A DNA stretch of 64,000 nucleotides, taken from NCBI RefSeq assembly GCF_002104475.1, contig NZ_NBOF01000005.1:248001-312000 (forward strand). Direction: 5' to 3'. This DNA comes from Cognaticolwellia mytili. Lineage in GTDB: Bacteria; Pseudomonadota; Gammaproteobacteria; Enterobacterales; Alteromonadaceae. Shown here piece after piece: positions 46,579 through 58,175 of this stretch (positions are counted from its first letter, which is position 1; each line of letters opens with the position of its first letter). Made by a program: the position numbers and the translations under genes. The notes under the pieces are model-generated. The model saw only the letters and a list, made by a program, of their open reading frames with translations, had not been told where the DNA came from and made no database searches.

Positions 46579-47032
46579 TTAATCACCTTTATTTATTCTA
46601 AAGAGTAAGTATCTGAGGGATATGTCCCTATATTCAATCATCATATTGGAATAAAACGATAATTGTAAGATGAAAAATAAATTCAATCATGAATTTACTG
46701 TGGATTAGAATGGCTATGTTATTGCGGGCGGATGATATATAGGAATAATGAAGAGTGTATTTTTTAGGAGTCCTTAGAAGTAATGAAAGCTAAAAGTAAT
46801 AACTGCTATAGATATTTATTTTAGTTTTGAGGCTAAATACGGTCGCGAGGAAATAACGAGAACGACCGTTTTGATGGCAAAGTTGGCTATTTCTTAAGGT
46901 AAATACACGCCTAAATTAAGTCGGCTTTGTGATATTAGTTATCGTTCAAATAATCAGATTCCAATGTTCTAGTTAGGCTCTGCTATTTAAAAGTGTCAGG
47001 TCAATTTGAGCTACTACACTTACATGACACAT
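46579..47032. other. Gene-poor intergenic stretch (about 500 bases) upstream of the fre terminator
   Basis: No ORF with coding character in either direction. It contains the right inverted-repeat copy (46864-46878), a separate dyad ACGGTCG (46839-46845) with CGACCGT (46863-46869) followed by TTTT, and otherwise AT-rich sequence. The dyad may be a hairpin of a dispersed repeat. Confidence 0.5.
46864..46878. repeat. Right copy of the short inverted repeat flanking the orphan gene
   Basis: GACCGTTTTGATGGC is the inverted, one-mismatch counterpart of 46015-46029. Confidence 0.5.
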
Positions 47033-47059
47033 AAAAAAACTGAACACTCGCATGTTCAG
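47033..47059 (-). terminator. Rho-independent terminator of fre
   Basis: On the minus strand CTGAACA-TGCGAG-TGTTCAG (7-bp stem) is followed by seven T. It begins about 34 bases beyond the fre stop. Confidence 0.85.
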
Positions 47060-47092
47060 CTTAACAATGAAATACACCCTTAAAACAAACTC

Positions 47093-47788
47093 TTAGATAA
47101 AGGCAAAGGCATCGGCATACATATGCTCAACTAAAGCGCCTTGTTCAACAAAGTCTTGTCGAACCGCACCAACCATTTCAAAACGGCCAGCTAAATAAAT
47201 ATCATAATCGGCTAAGTTGTCGATATCATTCATCACAACTTTATGAACCATACCCAAACGCCCTTGCCAATCATCATGTGGTGTTTCGATGACCGGAATA
47301 AACTTGCCATTAGCTAACTTGCTGATCATCACTTTAGTTTCATCAAGTTCATAACAAGCGCTTGGATCACGCAAGCCCCAATAAACTAGCACTTCGCGTT
47401 GAGAGTTCTGGTTTACTAAGTGCTCATACATAGATTTGATATAAGAAAAACCAGTACCACCAGCAATTAATAACAACGGACGTTCGCTTTCTTCGCGTAG
47501 TTGCGCGCTACCAAATGGCATTTCAATGGTCACTTCAGTATTGGCTTTAATACGTTCAATCACTTGCATTGGATAACTGTCTGAGCCAAAAGCGCCTATC
47601 TGCAATTCAATAAACTCAGCGCCTGGCGCACTTGCGATAGAAAACGGCCGTTTGTCTTCGTCACTCATGACAAAATTCAAGTATTGTCCGGCAGCAAAAC
47701 CAACCGCCTTGCTTGGCTTTAACAGCACCTTATAAACATACTCGGTTAATGGAGTAAGTGCCGCTACCTGACATGTGATCTCATTCAT
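47093..47788 (-). CDS. fre: NAD(P)H-flavin reductase
   Basis: Reduces free flavins with NAD(P)H. 231 residues (E. coli Fre 233). FAD-binding-like beta barrel with the flavin motif KRPFSIAS (about 46), then the NAD domain with LLLIAGGTGFSYIKSMYEHL and LVYWGLRDPSACYELD, and a late YLAGRFEMVGAVR. It lies downstream of ubiD (gap about 80 bases) as in E. coli. Supply of reduced flavin near ubiD is suggestive, since UbiD requires prenylated FMN, but that link is only inferred. Confidence 0.95.
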   Translation of the reverse strand: MNEITCQVAALTPLTEYVYKVLLKPSKAVGFAAGQYLNFVMSDEDKRPFSIASAPGAEFIELQIGAFGSDSYPMQVIERIKANTEVTIEMPFGSAQLREESERPLLLIAGGTGFSYIKSMYEHLVNQNSQREVLVYWGLRDPSACYELDETKVMISKLANGKFIPVIETPHDDWQGRLGMVHKVVMNDIDNLADYDIYLAGRFEMVGAVRQDFVEQGALVEHMYADAFAFI

Positions 47789-47868
47789 TTAATTCTTTAC
47801 CTTAGTTTCTGCTTTTAAGTTTGCGGTGCAGATTTTCATTATATTAATTGGCTAATGTAGTTAACGTG

Positions 47869-49350
47869 TTAAGTGATGTTAAGCTCGTCCCAAATATCAT
47901 CAACTTGGTCTTTAATTTCTTTAGTCATTTCAATTGGCTCGCCCCATTCACGGTTGGTTTCACCCGGCCATTTATTCGTTGCGTCCATACCCATTTTAGA
48001 GCCTAAGCCTGAAACTGGTGAAGCAAAGTCTAAATAATCTATTGGGGTATTTTCTATTAATACCGTGTCGCGACTTGGATCCATACGCGTTGTCATCGCC
48101 CATATAACATCCTTCCAATCACGGGCATTAACGTCATCATCACAAACAATAACAAACTTAGTGTACATAAACTGACGTAAGAACGACCAAACCCCCATCA
48201 TGACACGCTTAGCATGACCCGCATATTGCTTTTTAATCGTCACTACCGCTAAACGATACGAACAACCTTCTGGCGGCAAGTAGAAGTCTTGAATTTCAGG
48301 AAATTGCTTTTGCAAAATAGGTACAAATACTTCATTTAGTGCCACACCTAAAATTGCTGGCTCATCAGGTGGACGTCCAGTATAAGTACTATGGTAAATA
48401 GGGTCTTTTCGGTGTGTCACATGGGTTACGGTAAATACAGGGAAATCATCAACTTCATTATAATAACCTGTATGATCACCATAAGGCCCTTCTGGCGCCA
48501 TTTCTTCAGGGTCAATATAACCTTCTAAAACAATTTCAGCGCTAGCTGGCACTTCAAGTTCATTACTAATACATTTCGCAACTTCTGTTTTGCTGCCACG
48601 TAATAGTCCAGCAAAAGCATATTCTGACAGTGTATCAGGCACTGGGGTAACAGCACCTAAAATAGTTGCAGGGTCAGCACCTAATGCCACGGCAACAGGA
48701 TATTTTTCACCTGGAAAGGCTTTTTTAAACTCTTGAAAGTCTAATGCACCACCACGGTGTGATAACCAACGCATAATGACCTTATTAGGACCTAACAATT
48801 GATTACGGTAAATGCCTAAATTTTGACGTTCTTTATGTGGGCCTTTGGTAACGGTTAAGCCCCAAGTGATCAATGGTGCAATATCACCTGGCCAACACTT
48901 TTGAATCGGTAATTTAGTTAAATCTACATCATCACCAGTAATAACAACTTGCTGACAAAGTGGCTTCTTAATTACCTTAACAGGCATATTCAATACTTGT
49001 TTATACAGAGGTAACTTATCTAAAGCATCACGAAAGCCTTTTGGCGGTTCAGGCTCTTTTAAAGTGGCTAGTAGCTTGCCAACATCACGCAACGCGGCAA
49101 CATTATCTTGTCCCATCGCCAACGCAACTCGTTCAGGTGTACCAAACAAATTGGTTAAAACAGGCATACCATGAGGGTTACCCTCTTTATCAATGGGATT
49201 TTCAAAAAGTAATGCAGGACCTTCTTGGCGCAGGGTACGATCACTAATTTCTGTCATAGTTAAATCAGTAGAAATAGGCTGACTGATACGCTTTAACTGG
49301 CCTAATTTCTCAAGTTGATCAATAAAATCTCTTAAATCACTATATTTCAT
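47869..49350 (-). CDS. ubiD: 3-octaprenyl-4-hydroxybenzoate decarboxylase
   Basis: Prenyl-FMN-dependent decarboxylase of ubiquinone synthesis. 493 residues (E. coli 497). Starts [22 protein letters not shown]. Conserved segments: [49 protein letters not shown], and the active-site glutamate region [31 protein letters not shown]. Followed by fre. Confidence 0.97.
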   Translation of the reverse strand: MKYSDLRDFIDQLEKLGQLKRISQPISTDLTMTEISDRTLRQEGPALLFENPIDKEGNPHGMPVLTNLFGTPERVALAMGQDNVAALRDVGKLLATLKEPEPPKGFRDALDKLPLYKQVLNMPVKVIKKPLCQQVVITGDDVDLTKLPIQKCWPGDIAPLITWGLTVTKGPHKERQNLGIYRNQLLGPNKVIMRWLSHRGGALDFQEFKKAFPGEKYPVAVALGADPATILGAVTPVPDTLSEYAFAGLLRGSKTEVAKCISNELEVPASAEIVLEGYIDPEEMAPEGPYGDHTGYYNEVDDFPVFTVTHVTHRKDPIYHSTYTGRPPDEPAILGVALNEVFVPILQKQFPEIQDFYLPPEGCSYRLAVVTIKKQYAGHAKRVMMGVWSFLRQFMYTKFVIVCDDDVNARDWKDVIWAMTTRMDPSRDTVLIENTPIDYLDFASPVSGLGSKMGMDATNKWPGETNREWGEPIEMTKEIKDQVDDIWDELNIT

Positions 49351-49422
49351 ATTAGATTTTGACTAAAAATTTGTTAGCTATTATAACGGTAAGAAACCCA
49401 AAAACCCTAATGCCAATTAGAA

Positions 49423-50187
49423 TCATTCATTATCCAGCTTGTTCCGATTCGTATTAAAATTAGCGGTGCTTTTTCGTTTTTGCATAACCTCTTCATAAGC
49501 CATGCGAACTTTTTCAACCAAAATGTCATCAGTTAATTCGCTGAACGCCATATACAAATCAATAGACGATATATCGAGTTTATGTAGAGGTTTAAGTGCT
49601 TGGCAATTGAAAGCATATTCCAAACACACGGCCTGAAAACTCGATTGGTTGGCAGGAAATAAATCAATGCGTTTTTGCTCAAACAGATTAAAATTTTGTG
49701 TGCCTTGAACAACAGTCGTTAATTTTTTAAAATTGTTAGCTCTCAAGTATTGGTCAACTGCACTATCTCGAACGGTCCCTACTCGAAACTTCTTAAGAGT
49801 GGCTAATGGCGTTTTTAGGTTGATATCTGAATCAAATGAGCCGTATAAGTAATATTCTAACGCCATAATTCGGCCAACCCATTTAAATTTATTAGTCCTT
49901 GTTTTGGTACGTGCTAAGGAATAAATCAATATGTTAGGTTCAGTTAGTGCTAAGTGATACGCTCTAGCCCATGGTAGAACTTCAATCGTATAGCTAATGT
50001 TTGCCGCAGATAGTACTTGTTCTACCAATTTGGTTGCTGGGCCCGATATTTTTCCATTTTCAAAATATTGCACTGGAAAAGTATCTTCTGTAACTACTTT
50101 GATGCGAATATCAGCTTTATATTCAAGGGTAGCTCCACAAGAACTATAAAGGGATATTAATAGACAAAAAATATAAATTCGGTGCAT
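49423..50187 (-). CDS. Periplasmic substrate-binding protein (SBP family 3)
   Basis: 254 residues with a signal peptide (MHRIYIFCLLISLYSSCGA; a Cys-Gly after Ser-Ser is not a full lipobox). It has the family 3 pattern: IRIKVVTEDTFPVQYFENGKISGPATKLVEQVLSAANISYTIEVLPWARAYHLA, then FRVGTVRDSAVDQYLR and LFPANQSSFQAVC. Marine proteobacteria carry many such stand-alone proteins without an ABC transporter beside them; the ligand and role are unknown. No permease gene is adjacent. It is divergent from the DUF1579-like gene. Confidence 0.82.
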   Translation of the reverse strand: MHRIYIFCLLISLYSSCGATLEYKADIRIKVVTEDTFPVQYFENGKISGPATKLVEQVLSAANISYTIEVLPWARAYHLALTEPNILIYSLARTKTRTNKFKWVGRIMALEYYLYGSFDSDINLKTPLATLKKFRVGTVRDSAVDQYLRANNFKKLTTVVQGTQNFNLFEQKRIDLFPANQSSFQAVCLEYAFNCQALKPLHKLDISSIDLYMAFSELTDDILVEKVRMAYEEVMQKRKSTANFNTNRNKLDNE

Positions 50188-50327
50188 AAATTGCCTTTAG
50201 TTTGGTTAAAATAACAACACATAATTTTTAAAAACGCGCATACTACACTAATAACTTTAGTTTGTCGTATAAAATTCATACAAGCATAACTACAATCGAC
50301 AAAATGCCTTTAATAGGATTTAGTTTA

Positions 50328-50822
50328 ATGAGAAAAGTACTTATTGTAATAATGACACTCTTTACTTATTCAAGTATTGCAGCAGATTGCAGTGATAAAA
50401 ATTATCAAGATTTTGACTTTTGGCTTGGTGAGTGGCAAGTCACCAGTAAGGCTGACGATGTCATTCGGTTTAATAGTATTAGTAAAATAAACAACGGCTG
50501 TACAATTTTGGAAGAGTACAGTTCACCAAGCGGTTATGTCGGAAAAAGCTTAAACATTTACGATCAACATACAAAAAAGTGGTACCAAACTTGGACGGAT
50601 AGTTCTGGGTTACTATTGCAATTACGAGGCGGTATCAAGCAAGGTACTATGGTGATGGTTGGCGAAACGCTTAACGATAGCCAGCAGACAACCATTAATC
50701 AAATTCATTGGATACCAAACGAAGATGGTACGGTTCGCCAACATTGGCAAGTTAGCCAAGATAATGGCAAAACATGGCAAACTACTTTTGATGGCCTTTA
50801 TAAAAGGGTCACAAATAATTAA
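50328..50822 (+). CDS. Exported DUF1579-like protein
   Basis: 164 residues from ATG 50328, with AGGA upstream and a signal peptide (MRKVLIVIMTLFTYSSIAADC). The mature part has FDFWLGEWQVTSKADDVIRF near its N-terminus, GCTILEEYSS, and WTDSSGLLLQLRGGI. This FDFWLGEW pattern is typical of a lipocalin-like family often labelled DUF1579. The longer frame from 50262 would put 22 non-signal residues before the signal peptide and was not used. Role unknown. Confidence 0.75.
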   Translation: MRKVLIVIMTLFTYSSIAADCSDKNYQDFDFWLGEWQVTSKADDVIRFNSISKINNGCTILEEYSSPSGYVGKSLNIYDQHTKKWYQTWTDSSGLLLQLRGGIKQGTMVMVGETLNDSQQTTINQIHWIPNEDGTVRQHWQVSQDNGKTWQTTFDGLYKRVTNN

Positions 50823-50835
50823 ATTTACCAGAAAT

Positions 50836-50864
50836 AAAAAATGCCAGCAATTGCTGGCATTTTC
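50836..50864. terminator. Bidirectional terminator between the DUF1579-like gene and rho
   Basis: ATGCCAGCAATTGCTGGCAT is a perfect 10-bp arm palindrome with flanking AAAAA (T-run for the minus strand) and TTTT on the plus side. It separates converging genes. Confidence 0.88.
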
Positions 50865-50882
50865 ATTCAATGGTTGTCTAAA

Positions 50883-52142
50883 TTACTGACGCTTCATTGA
50901 ATCGAAGAATTCGTTATTAGTTTTTGTCATCGCTAATTTATCAATCATGAATTCCATGGCATCAATCTCACCCATCTCATGAACGATTTTACGTAAAATC
51001 CACATTTTTTGTAATTCATCAGGCTTAGTTAATAGCTCTTCACGACGAGTACCACTTCGGTTAAAGTGGATAGCAGGGAAAACACGTTTTTCAGAAATTT
51101 TACGTGAAAGGTGTAATTCCATATTACCCGTGCCTTTAAACTCTTCGTAAATAACTTCATCCATTTTAGAGCCAGTTTCCACTAGGGCTGTCGCGATAAT
51201 AGTTAAACTACCACCTTCTTCAATATTACGTGCAGCACCAAAGAAACGCTTAGGACGATGTAAAGCATTAGCATCAACACCACCCGTTAGTATTTTACCT
51301 GATGATGGGATCACCGTGTTATAAGCACGTGCTAAGCGGGTAATTGAATCAAGCAGAATAACAACATCTTTTTTATGCTCAACTAAGCGTTTTGCTTTTT
51401 CGATAACCATTTCTGCCACTTGTACGTGACGATTTGCTGGCTCATCAAATGTTGAGGCAATTACTTCACCTTTTACTAGGCGACGCATTTCAGTAACTTC
51501 TTCTGGGCGTTCATCAATCAGAAGTACCATTAATTCTGCTTCAGGTTGATTATGAGCAATACTTTGGGCAATATTTTGTAATAATAAAGTTTTACCGGCT
51601 TTTGGCGGAGCAACAATCAAACCACGTTGACCTTTACCAATTGGTGAAGCCAAATCTAAAACACGAGCAGTAATATCTTCAGTTGAACCATTGCCACGTT
51701 CCATGATCATGCGATTTGTCGGATGAATTGGCGTAAGGTTTTCAAAAAGAATTTTATTACGTGAATTTTCAGGGCGATCAAAGTTAACTTCATTAACTTT
51801 TAATAATGCAAAGTAACGCTCACCGTCTTTTGGCGGACGAATCTTACCAGCAATAGTATCACCGGTACGCATACTAAATCGGCGTATTTGGCTTGGCGAT
51901 ACATAAATGTCATCTGGACCCGCTAAGTAAGATGAATCTGCCGAACGTAAAAAGCCGAAGCCATCTTGTAGAATTTCTAAAACACCGCTGCCGAAAATAT
52001 CTTCACCACTTTTTGCATGAGCTTTTAAAATAGCAAAAATAATGTCTTGTTTACGGTTACGAGCTAAGTGCTCTAATTTCATTGATTCTGCGAGTTGAAC
52101 TAGTTCGCTAATTGACTTTTCTTTAAGTTCGTTAAGATTCAT
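50883..52142 (-). CDS. rho: Transcription termination factor Rho
   Basis: Hexameric RNA helicase for factor-dependent termination. 419 residues, the same as E. coli. N-terminal [24 protein letters not shown], primary RNA-binding cold-shock-like region ([12 protein letters not shown]), Walker [37 protein letters not shown] (Walker B), [17 protein letters not shown] and the Q-loop-like [26 protein letters not shown] 191-base gap to trxA carries the trxA terminator and so should hold the rho promoter and leader. Confidence 0.99.
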   Translation of the reverse strand: MNLNELKEKSISELVQLAESMKLEHLARNRKQDIIFAILKAHAKSGEDIFGSGVLEILQDGFGFLRSADSSYLAGPDDIYVSPSQIRRFSMRTGDTIAGKIRPPKDGERYFALLKVNEVNFDRPENSRNKILFENLTPIHPTNRMIMERGNGSTEDITARVLDLASPIGKGQRGLIVAPPKAGKTLLLQNIAQSIAHNQPEAELMVLLIDERPEEVTEMRRLVKGEVIASTFDEPANRHVQVAEMVIEKAKRLVEHKKDVVILLDSITRLARAYNTVIPSSGKILTGGVDANALHRPKRFFGAARNIEEGGSLTIIATALVETGSKMDEVIYEEFKGTGNMELHLSRKISEKRVFPAIHFNRSGTRREELLTKPDELQKMWILRKIVHEMGEIDAMEFMIDKLAMTKTNNEFFDSMKRQ

Positions 52143-52305
52143 AGTGGGGGTTTCTTAGACTATTTAGGTTGTTATGCTGTGCCGTTTGGCAATTTAGGAT
52201 GTTTGAGTATGATATTTTGAGATGTTCTTTTCGTTCGAATGTTAAACTTAGCATTAAAAACAAAACAGGTAAAGGATCACATGCTTTATCTTTGACTTAA
52301 AAAAC

Positions 52306-52332
52306 AAAAAGGCCCGATATACGGACCTTTTT
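52306..52332 (-). terminator. Rho-independent terminator of trxA
   Basis: On the minus strand AAAAGGTCCG-TATAT-CGGGCCTTTT forms a GC-rich stem with one G-T wobble and a T-run, directly after the trxA stop. Confidence 0.9.
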
Positions 52333-52333
52333 C

Positions 52334-52660
52334 TTATAAGTTGTTATCAATAAACTCTTTCAATTGAGTTTTCGATAATGCGCCAACTTTCGTATCGGCA
52401 ACTACACCATCTTTAAAAAGTAGCAATGTAGGAATACCACGAATACCGTACTTTGGTGGCGTATTTGAGTTTTGGTCAATGTTTAATTTACCAACAGTCA
52501 CCTTGTCAGCGTATTCTTCAGCAACGTCGTTTAACAACGGCGCGATCATTTTACATGGACCACACCACTCAGCCCAGAAATCAACTAGAACAAGGCCTGA
52601 TGCATTAATTACATCAGAGTCAAAACTATCATCAGTTAACTGAACAATTTTATCGCTCAT
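52334..52660 (-). CDS. trxA: Thioredoxin 1
   Basis: Cytosolic disulfide reductase. 108 residues (E. coli 109). Active site WCGPCK in [19 protein letters not shown], cis-proline in [12 protein letters not shown]. It is divergent from rhlB and upstream of rho, as in E. coli. Confidence 0.99.
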   Translation of the reverse strand: MSDKIVQLTDDSFDSDVINASGLVLVDFWAEWCGPCKMIAPLLNDVAEEYADKVTVGKLNIDQNSNTPPKYGIRGIPTLLLFKDGVVADTKVGALSKTQLKEFIDNNL

Positions 52661-52847
52661 TTATATCTCCATTAATGGTGGCACTATGCCAATTGGTTAA
52701 GATTATACCTTCATCATCTCGAATTACCAACAATCATATATAACAGATATGGGTATTTAATTTCAAAATCAACTAATACTACAATTTATCAAGCAATTTA
52801 GCTAAATCTCGATTCTATTAAATAGCGTAACCTGTTAAGCTATTGGT

Positions 52848-54113
52848 ATGAAAAAAACACACTTAACTGAAATAAAGTTCTCTGAACTTAAGCTCGAGCC
52901 AACCGTAGTTACTGGTCTCGAATCTATGGGCTTTGAATATTGCACGTCAATTCAAGCAAAGTCTCTTCCTATTCTACTGACCGGTAAAGATATTGCGGGT
53001 CAAGCACAGACAGGCGAAGGTAAAACCATTGCCTTTTTAGCAGCAACATTCCACCATTTATTACAAAAGAAAGATGTTAAACACAATCAACCACGCGCAC
53101 TTATTATGGCGCCAACCCGTGAACTAGCCATTCAAATTCATCGCGACGCGTTGGAGATGGCAAAAAGTACAGGGTTACGTTTAGGCTGTGTTTATGGTGG
53201 TGAAGGTTACGAAAGTCAACGTCAGGAGCTTGAACAAGGCGTTGATATCTTAATCGGCACTTGTGGACGCCTAATTGATTATTTAAAGCAGGGCATTTAC
53301 AACCTTAACAATATCGAAGCTGTGGTACTTGATGAAGCAGATCGCATGTTCGATTTAGGTTTTATTAAAGATATTCGTTATATGTTTGGCAAAATGCCGG
53401 CAGCAACCGACCGTTTGAGCATGTTATTTTCTGCAACTTTATCATTCCGCGTCAAAGAGTTAGCCTTCGAGCATATGAATGATCCAGACAGTGTAGAAGT
53501 TGAACCTGATCAAAAAACCAATGTGCGCATTTCTGAGGAATTATTTTACCCTTCAAACGAAGATAAAATGCCTTTATTGCAAACGCTTATTGAAGAAGAC
53601 TGGCCAGAAAAAGCTATTATTTTTGCTAATACTAAACATGTTTGTGAAAAAATACATGCACACCTTGACGCTGATAAGCTTCGCGTAGGGCTATTAACTG
53701 GTGATGTCATCCAGAAAAAACGTCTTAAAATTTTAGAGCAATTCACCGCGGGGCAATTAGATATTTTAGTTGCTACTGATGTTGCAGCTCGTGGCTTACA
53801 CATACCAGCTGTTACGCATGTATTTAATTACGATTTACCAGATGATTGTGAGGATTATGTTCATCGTATAGGTCGTACAGGCCGAGCTGGTGCAACAGGG
53901 CATGCGATTAGTTTGGCTTGTGAACAATATGTATTTAACTTACCTGCTATAGAAACCTATATTGAACATGCCTTACCTGTCAGTAAGTATGATCATGAAG
54001 CCTTATTGACTGATTTGCCGAGACCTAAACCTCGTCAACGTCGTCATAAACCTCATAACGGTGGTCAGAATCGAAATCGTAATGCAGGTAATAGGACGCA
54101 AAGGAATAATTAG
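52848..54113 (+). CDS. rhlB: ATP-dependent RNA helicase RhlB
   Basis: DEAD-box helicase of the RNA degradosome. 421 residues, equal to E. coli RhlB. It starts [41 protein letters not shown] (Q motif). Walker A is [13 protein letters not shown] (note GEGKT where E. coli has GTGKT), then [33 protein letters not shown] and [10 protein letters not shown]. The C-terminus is basic, rich in Arg, Asn and Gln ([20 protein letters not shown]), a likely RNA-binding tail. Followed by gppA/ppx by three bases. Confidence 0.97.
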   Translation: MKKTHLTEIKFSELKLEPTVVTGLESMGFEYCTSIQAKSLPILLTGKDIAGQAQTGEGKTIAFLAATFHHLLQKKDVKHNQPRALIMAPTRELAIQIHRDALEMAKSTGLRLGCVYGGEGYESQRQELEQGVDILIGTCGRLIDYLKQGIYNLNNIEAVVLDEADRMFDLGFIKDIRYMFGKMPAATDRLSMLFSATLSFRVKELAFEHMNDPDSVEVEPDQKTNVRISEELFYPSNEDKMPLLQTLIEEDWPEKAIIFANTKHVCEKIHAHLDADKLRVGLLTGDVIQKKRLKILEQFTAGQLDILVATDVAARGLHIPAVTHVFNYDLPDDCEDYVHRIGRTGRAGATGHAISLACEQYVFNLPAIETYIEHALPVSKYDHEALLTDLPRPKPRQRRHKPHNGGQNRNRNAGNRTQRNN

Positions 54114-54116
54114 CTG

Positions 54117-55622
54117 ATGACGAACACCGAGGAAGAGTCTTTATCGCCTCTGTACGCGGTGATCGATTTGGGCTCTAACAGTTTCCATATGCTAATTACT
54201 CGACAACTTGCCAATAGCGTGCAAGTTGTCGATAAAGTTAAGCGTAAAGTCCGCCTAGCTTCAGGTTTAAACAGCAACAACATATTATCTGAGAGTGTTA
54301 TTGCGAAGGGCTTAGAGTGTTTAAGCTTTTTTGCTGAACGCCTGCAAGATATTCCAAGTAAAAATATTCGAATTGTTGCCACTGCAACTTTAAGGTTAGC
54401 GCAAAACCGAGATGATTTTTTTACACCCGCAGAGAAGTTACTGACCCATAAAATCACTTTATTAAGTGGTTTGGAAGAAGCTGAAAACATTTATTACGGC
54501 GTTGCCCACACTTCATGTAGTGCTGACAACCGCTTAGTTTTAGATATTGGCGGTGCAAGCACAGAGATAATCGCAGGCCATGGCTTTGAAGTCAAAAAAG
54601 CAATTAGCCTCGATATCGGTTGCGTTACTTTTAATCAGCAGTTTTTCCCAAATGGTACACTTAACACAGAAAACTTTACTAATGCCGTAACAGCTGCAGA
54701 AGCCGCCATCGCACCAATTCGTGATACTTATTGTAATATCGGTTGGCAATGTGCTTTGGGAGGGTCTGGCACTATGCAGGCACTGGCCGAAATATTGATT
54801 CACCAACGCAAGCCACCAACACTATCACTAGATTTTTTATATCAAATTAAACATGAATTACTGAGTTTTCATAATATTCAAGATATTGATATTTCTGGTT
54901 TATCATCAGAGCGCAGCGCCGTAATTGCTAGTGGCCTCGCTATTTTGATTGCTTTATTTCAGCAGTTCTCTTTGCAAAAGTTGTCGCTTTCAAGTGGCGC
55001 ATTACGCGAAGGCTTACTCTATGAAATACTCCCGAATAGTCGACAAATTAATATTCGTCAACGCACAATAAATGCACTAGCACAAAGGTTTCACACTGAT
55101 ACCAAGCATGCAAACCATGTTAAGCAGAAAGTTAAAAAACTTTATCAACAACTTAGCTTGTCGTGGCAGTTAAGCAAAGACAATGCTTTTGATATTCTAT
55201 TAGCAAGCTGTGACTTACATGAAGTAGGTTTGTTATTAGAGTATAAATACCATCAACGTCACACTGCTTATATTTTAACACACGCTGATTTAGCCGGTTT
55301 TAGCTATACCGACCGGCAATTATTAGTGATGTTGGTTACCTTATATAAAGGTGATATTGACCATAAATTATTAGTTGAACAGTCAGCTATTGATATGGAG
55401 CAGGCAACAAAATTATTAATTGTATTGCGACTCGCTATTATTCTATGCCGTCGCAGAAGTGATGACGTATTACCAGATTATCATGTTGATGTTATTCAGA
55501 AACAGTTAACACTTTCATTACCTAAAACTTGGCTTTCGCAACACCCATTAATTGCTGATGAATTAAACCAAGAAGGGCAACATCTAAAATACTTGGGTTT
55601 TTCATTTATAATCAAAAGTTAA
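54117..55622 (+). CDS. gppA: Guanosine pentaphosphate phosphohydrolase/exopolyphosphatase
   Basis: 501 residues. Ppx/GppA ASKHA domain: AVIDLGSNSFHMLITRQ (phosphate 1 loop) and VLDIGGASTEII (phosphate 2), and SGLEEAENIYYGV. The C-terminal HD-like domain covers about 300-480 (LLASCDLHEVGLLLEYKYHQRHTAYILTHADLAGFS). In E. coli gppA lies right after rhlB, as here, which favours GppA (pppGpp to ppGpp) over Ppx. It is three bases after rhlB and probably co-transcribed. Confidence 0.9.
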   Translation: MTNTEEESLSPLYAVIDLGSNSFHMLITRQLANSVQVVDKVKRKVRLASGLNSNNILSESVIAKGLECLSFFAERLQDIPSKNIRIVATATLRLAQNRDDFFTPAEKLLTHKITLLSGLEEAENIYYGVAHTSCSADNRLVLDIGGASTEIIAGHGFEVKKAISLDIGCVTFNQQFFPNGTLNTENFTNAVTAAEAAIAPIRDTYCNIGWQCALGGSGTMQALAEILIHQRKPPTLSLDFLYQIKHELLSFHNIQDIDISGLSSERSAVIASGLAILIALFQQFSLQKLSLSSGALREGLLYEILPNSRQINIRQRTINALAQRFHTDTKHANHVKQKVKKLYQQLSLSWQLSKDNAFDILLASCDLHEVGLLLEYKYHQRHTAYILTHADLAGFSYTDRQLLVMLVTLYKGDIDHKLLVEQSAIDMEQATKLLIVLRLAIILCRRRSDDVLPDYHVDVIQKQLTLSLPKTWLSQHPLIADELNQEGQHLKYLGFSFIIKS

Positions 55623-55654
55623 TTTACCTTGCTAATAGAAGTATATAAATTAGC

Positions 55655-55681
55655 AAAACCGCACTGTCTAGCACGGTTTTT
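55655..55681. terminator. Bidirectional terminator between gppA and hemB
   Basis: AAAACCG pairs with CGGTTTT around a 12-base loop, with an added T, between converging genes. The stem is short (7 bp). Confidence 0.65.
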
Positions 55682-55696
55682 ACCATTTTATATCGT

Positions 55697-56716
<1,020 letters not shown>

Positions 56717-56726
56717 CTACAATAAT

Positions 56727-58175
56727 TTAAATTTCGCTTAACAAACCCACTTGAACTTGATTACGGCCAGCTTGCTTAGCTTTGTACAGTGCTTTATCCG
56801 CACTCGCGAAAATAACTTCAGGCGTAACATCTTTCTCTTGTTGATAAGTGGTTACACCGCAACTAACGGTTAAGTTAATAAAATTTTCGTTACTAAATAT
56901 ACGATGATGGCTAATGCTATTGCATACTTCTTGCGCTAAGGTGTAGGCACCTTTTTCGTCAGTTTCAGGTAAAATTAGGCAGAACTCTTCTCCACCATAT
57001 CGACAGCCGACATCTGTACTTCGTTGCAGTAACGCTTTAATAACACCAGCAGTTTCAACAATACATTTATCGCCGGTTAAATGACCATAACTATCATTAA
57101 CTTTTTTAAAGTGATCAATATCAACCAAGATAAGACTTAACGGCGTTAGATTCCGACGACTTCGTCTAAACTCTGCCAATAATTTCTGATCATAATGTCG
57201 ACGATTATAAAGCCCTGACAATTCATCTAGAGTATTTCTTTCTTGCAGCTCTTGGTTTGCAGTTTCCAATTCTTGTAATGCTATATTAAGCTCAAGCGTC
57301 CTTTCCTGTACTCGACTTTCCAGCAACTCTTGCCCTTCTTGCTGAACAACTAACAACTCATTTTGTGTCATTTGAGAAGTTTTAGCACTTGCTATAGCAC
57401 GCTGCTGTGCCAATTTTACATCTTGTAAATGACCATAATATCGACGCCCCATAATATAGGTGACCATAAGTGCCATAAACCAAAACGCTAGCATATCAAG
57501 GCAATTAACTGCTTGTGTGGGAACTCGGTTAAAGTGCAGAACATAACCCACTAAATTAAAGCTGAGTTGAACTAACAGCATAATAGAGTAAATAATAGGT
57601 AAAGGATCTTGGTTTTCTGATAGTTTTCTCGCAACATATAATAGTGCTATCAAGCTAAAACTGTTCAATACTTGGATTAATAACCAAAACTCTAATTGGC
57701 TCAAAAAATAACTTACCGGAGTGGTAATGATGAGAATTAGAGATAATCGGCGTAACAATAAATAATATTTTTGACTACGCTTTTTGAGTGAAAATAACTT
57801 GCCTGTAAAACCAACAAGGATAACGATGGATAAGACCGCTAATAAGCTATTTTCCATTTTTAACAGCAAAAAACTATCTGTTAATGCCCCTACAATGGAA
57901 ATACCACCATCTGCCAATATCCATAAAGACTTTATTGAAAAATATAATGCTAAAAACGCCATACTATAGCTGCGCAATGCTCGAGCCCAAGCAAAGCACA
58001 TCAAAGTTAAGATTAAACTACTACCGATAAACGTATATTGAAAATGTAAATGCATAGTCAAAGGTAAAGTTGATGTTTCGTCAGCAATAGTTGTCATTGC
58101 TTCAACCTGAGCCAAAGCTGCATGTGGTATCACCACAACACCAAGAAAAAAAATTAGAGCAACTAAGCTACGCAT
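56727..58175 (-). CDS. Membrane diguanylate cyclase (multispan-GGDEF)
   Basis: 482 residues. N-terminal signal-like helix (MRSLVALIFFLGVVVIPHAA), then about seven further transmembrane helices (about 45-265), for example SSLILTLMCFAWARALRSY and LAFWFMALMVTYIMGRRYYG. A coiled coil follows (about 280-325, QERTLELNIALQELETANQELQERN), then a GGDEF domain with DELSGLYNRRHYD and signature YGGEEF. The RxxD inhibitory site RSTD lies five residues before GGEEF, so product inhibition is likely. Synthesis of cyclic di-GMP is inferred. Its ATG overlaps the tatD stop by eight bases. Confidence 0.88.
   Translation of the reverse strand: MRSLVALIFFLGVVVIPHAALAQVEAMTTIADETSTLPLTMHLHFQYTFIGSSLILTLMCFAWARALRSYSMAFLALYFSIKSLWILADGGISIVGALTDSFLLLKMENSLLAVLSIVILVGFTGKLFSLKKRSQKYYLLLRRLSLILIITTPVSYFLSQLEFWLLIQVLNSFSLIALLYVARKLSENQDPLPIIYSIMLLVQLSFNLVGYVLHFNRVPTQAVNCLDMLAFWFMALMVTYIMGRRYYGHLQDVKLAQQRAIASAKTSQMTQNELLVVQQEGQELLESRVQERTLELNIALQELETANQELQERNTLDELSGLYNRRHYDQKLLAEFRRSRRNLTPLSLILVDIDHFKKVNDSYGHLTGDKCIVETAGVIKALLQRSTDVGCRYGGEEFCLILPETDEKGAYTLAQEVCNSISHHRIFSNENFINLTVSCGVTTYQQEKDVTPEVIFASADKALYKAKQAGRNQVQVGLLSEI

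Noticed and set aside
46839-46872. Dyad ACGGTCG/CGACCGT with TTTT as a terminator
   Set aside because: No gene ends near it on the plus strand and the loop is 17 bases, so it is better treated as part of a dispersed repeat.
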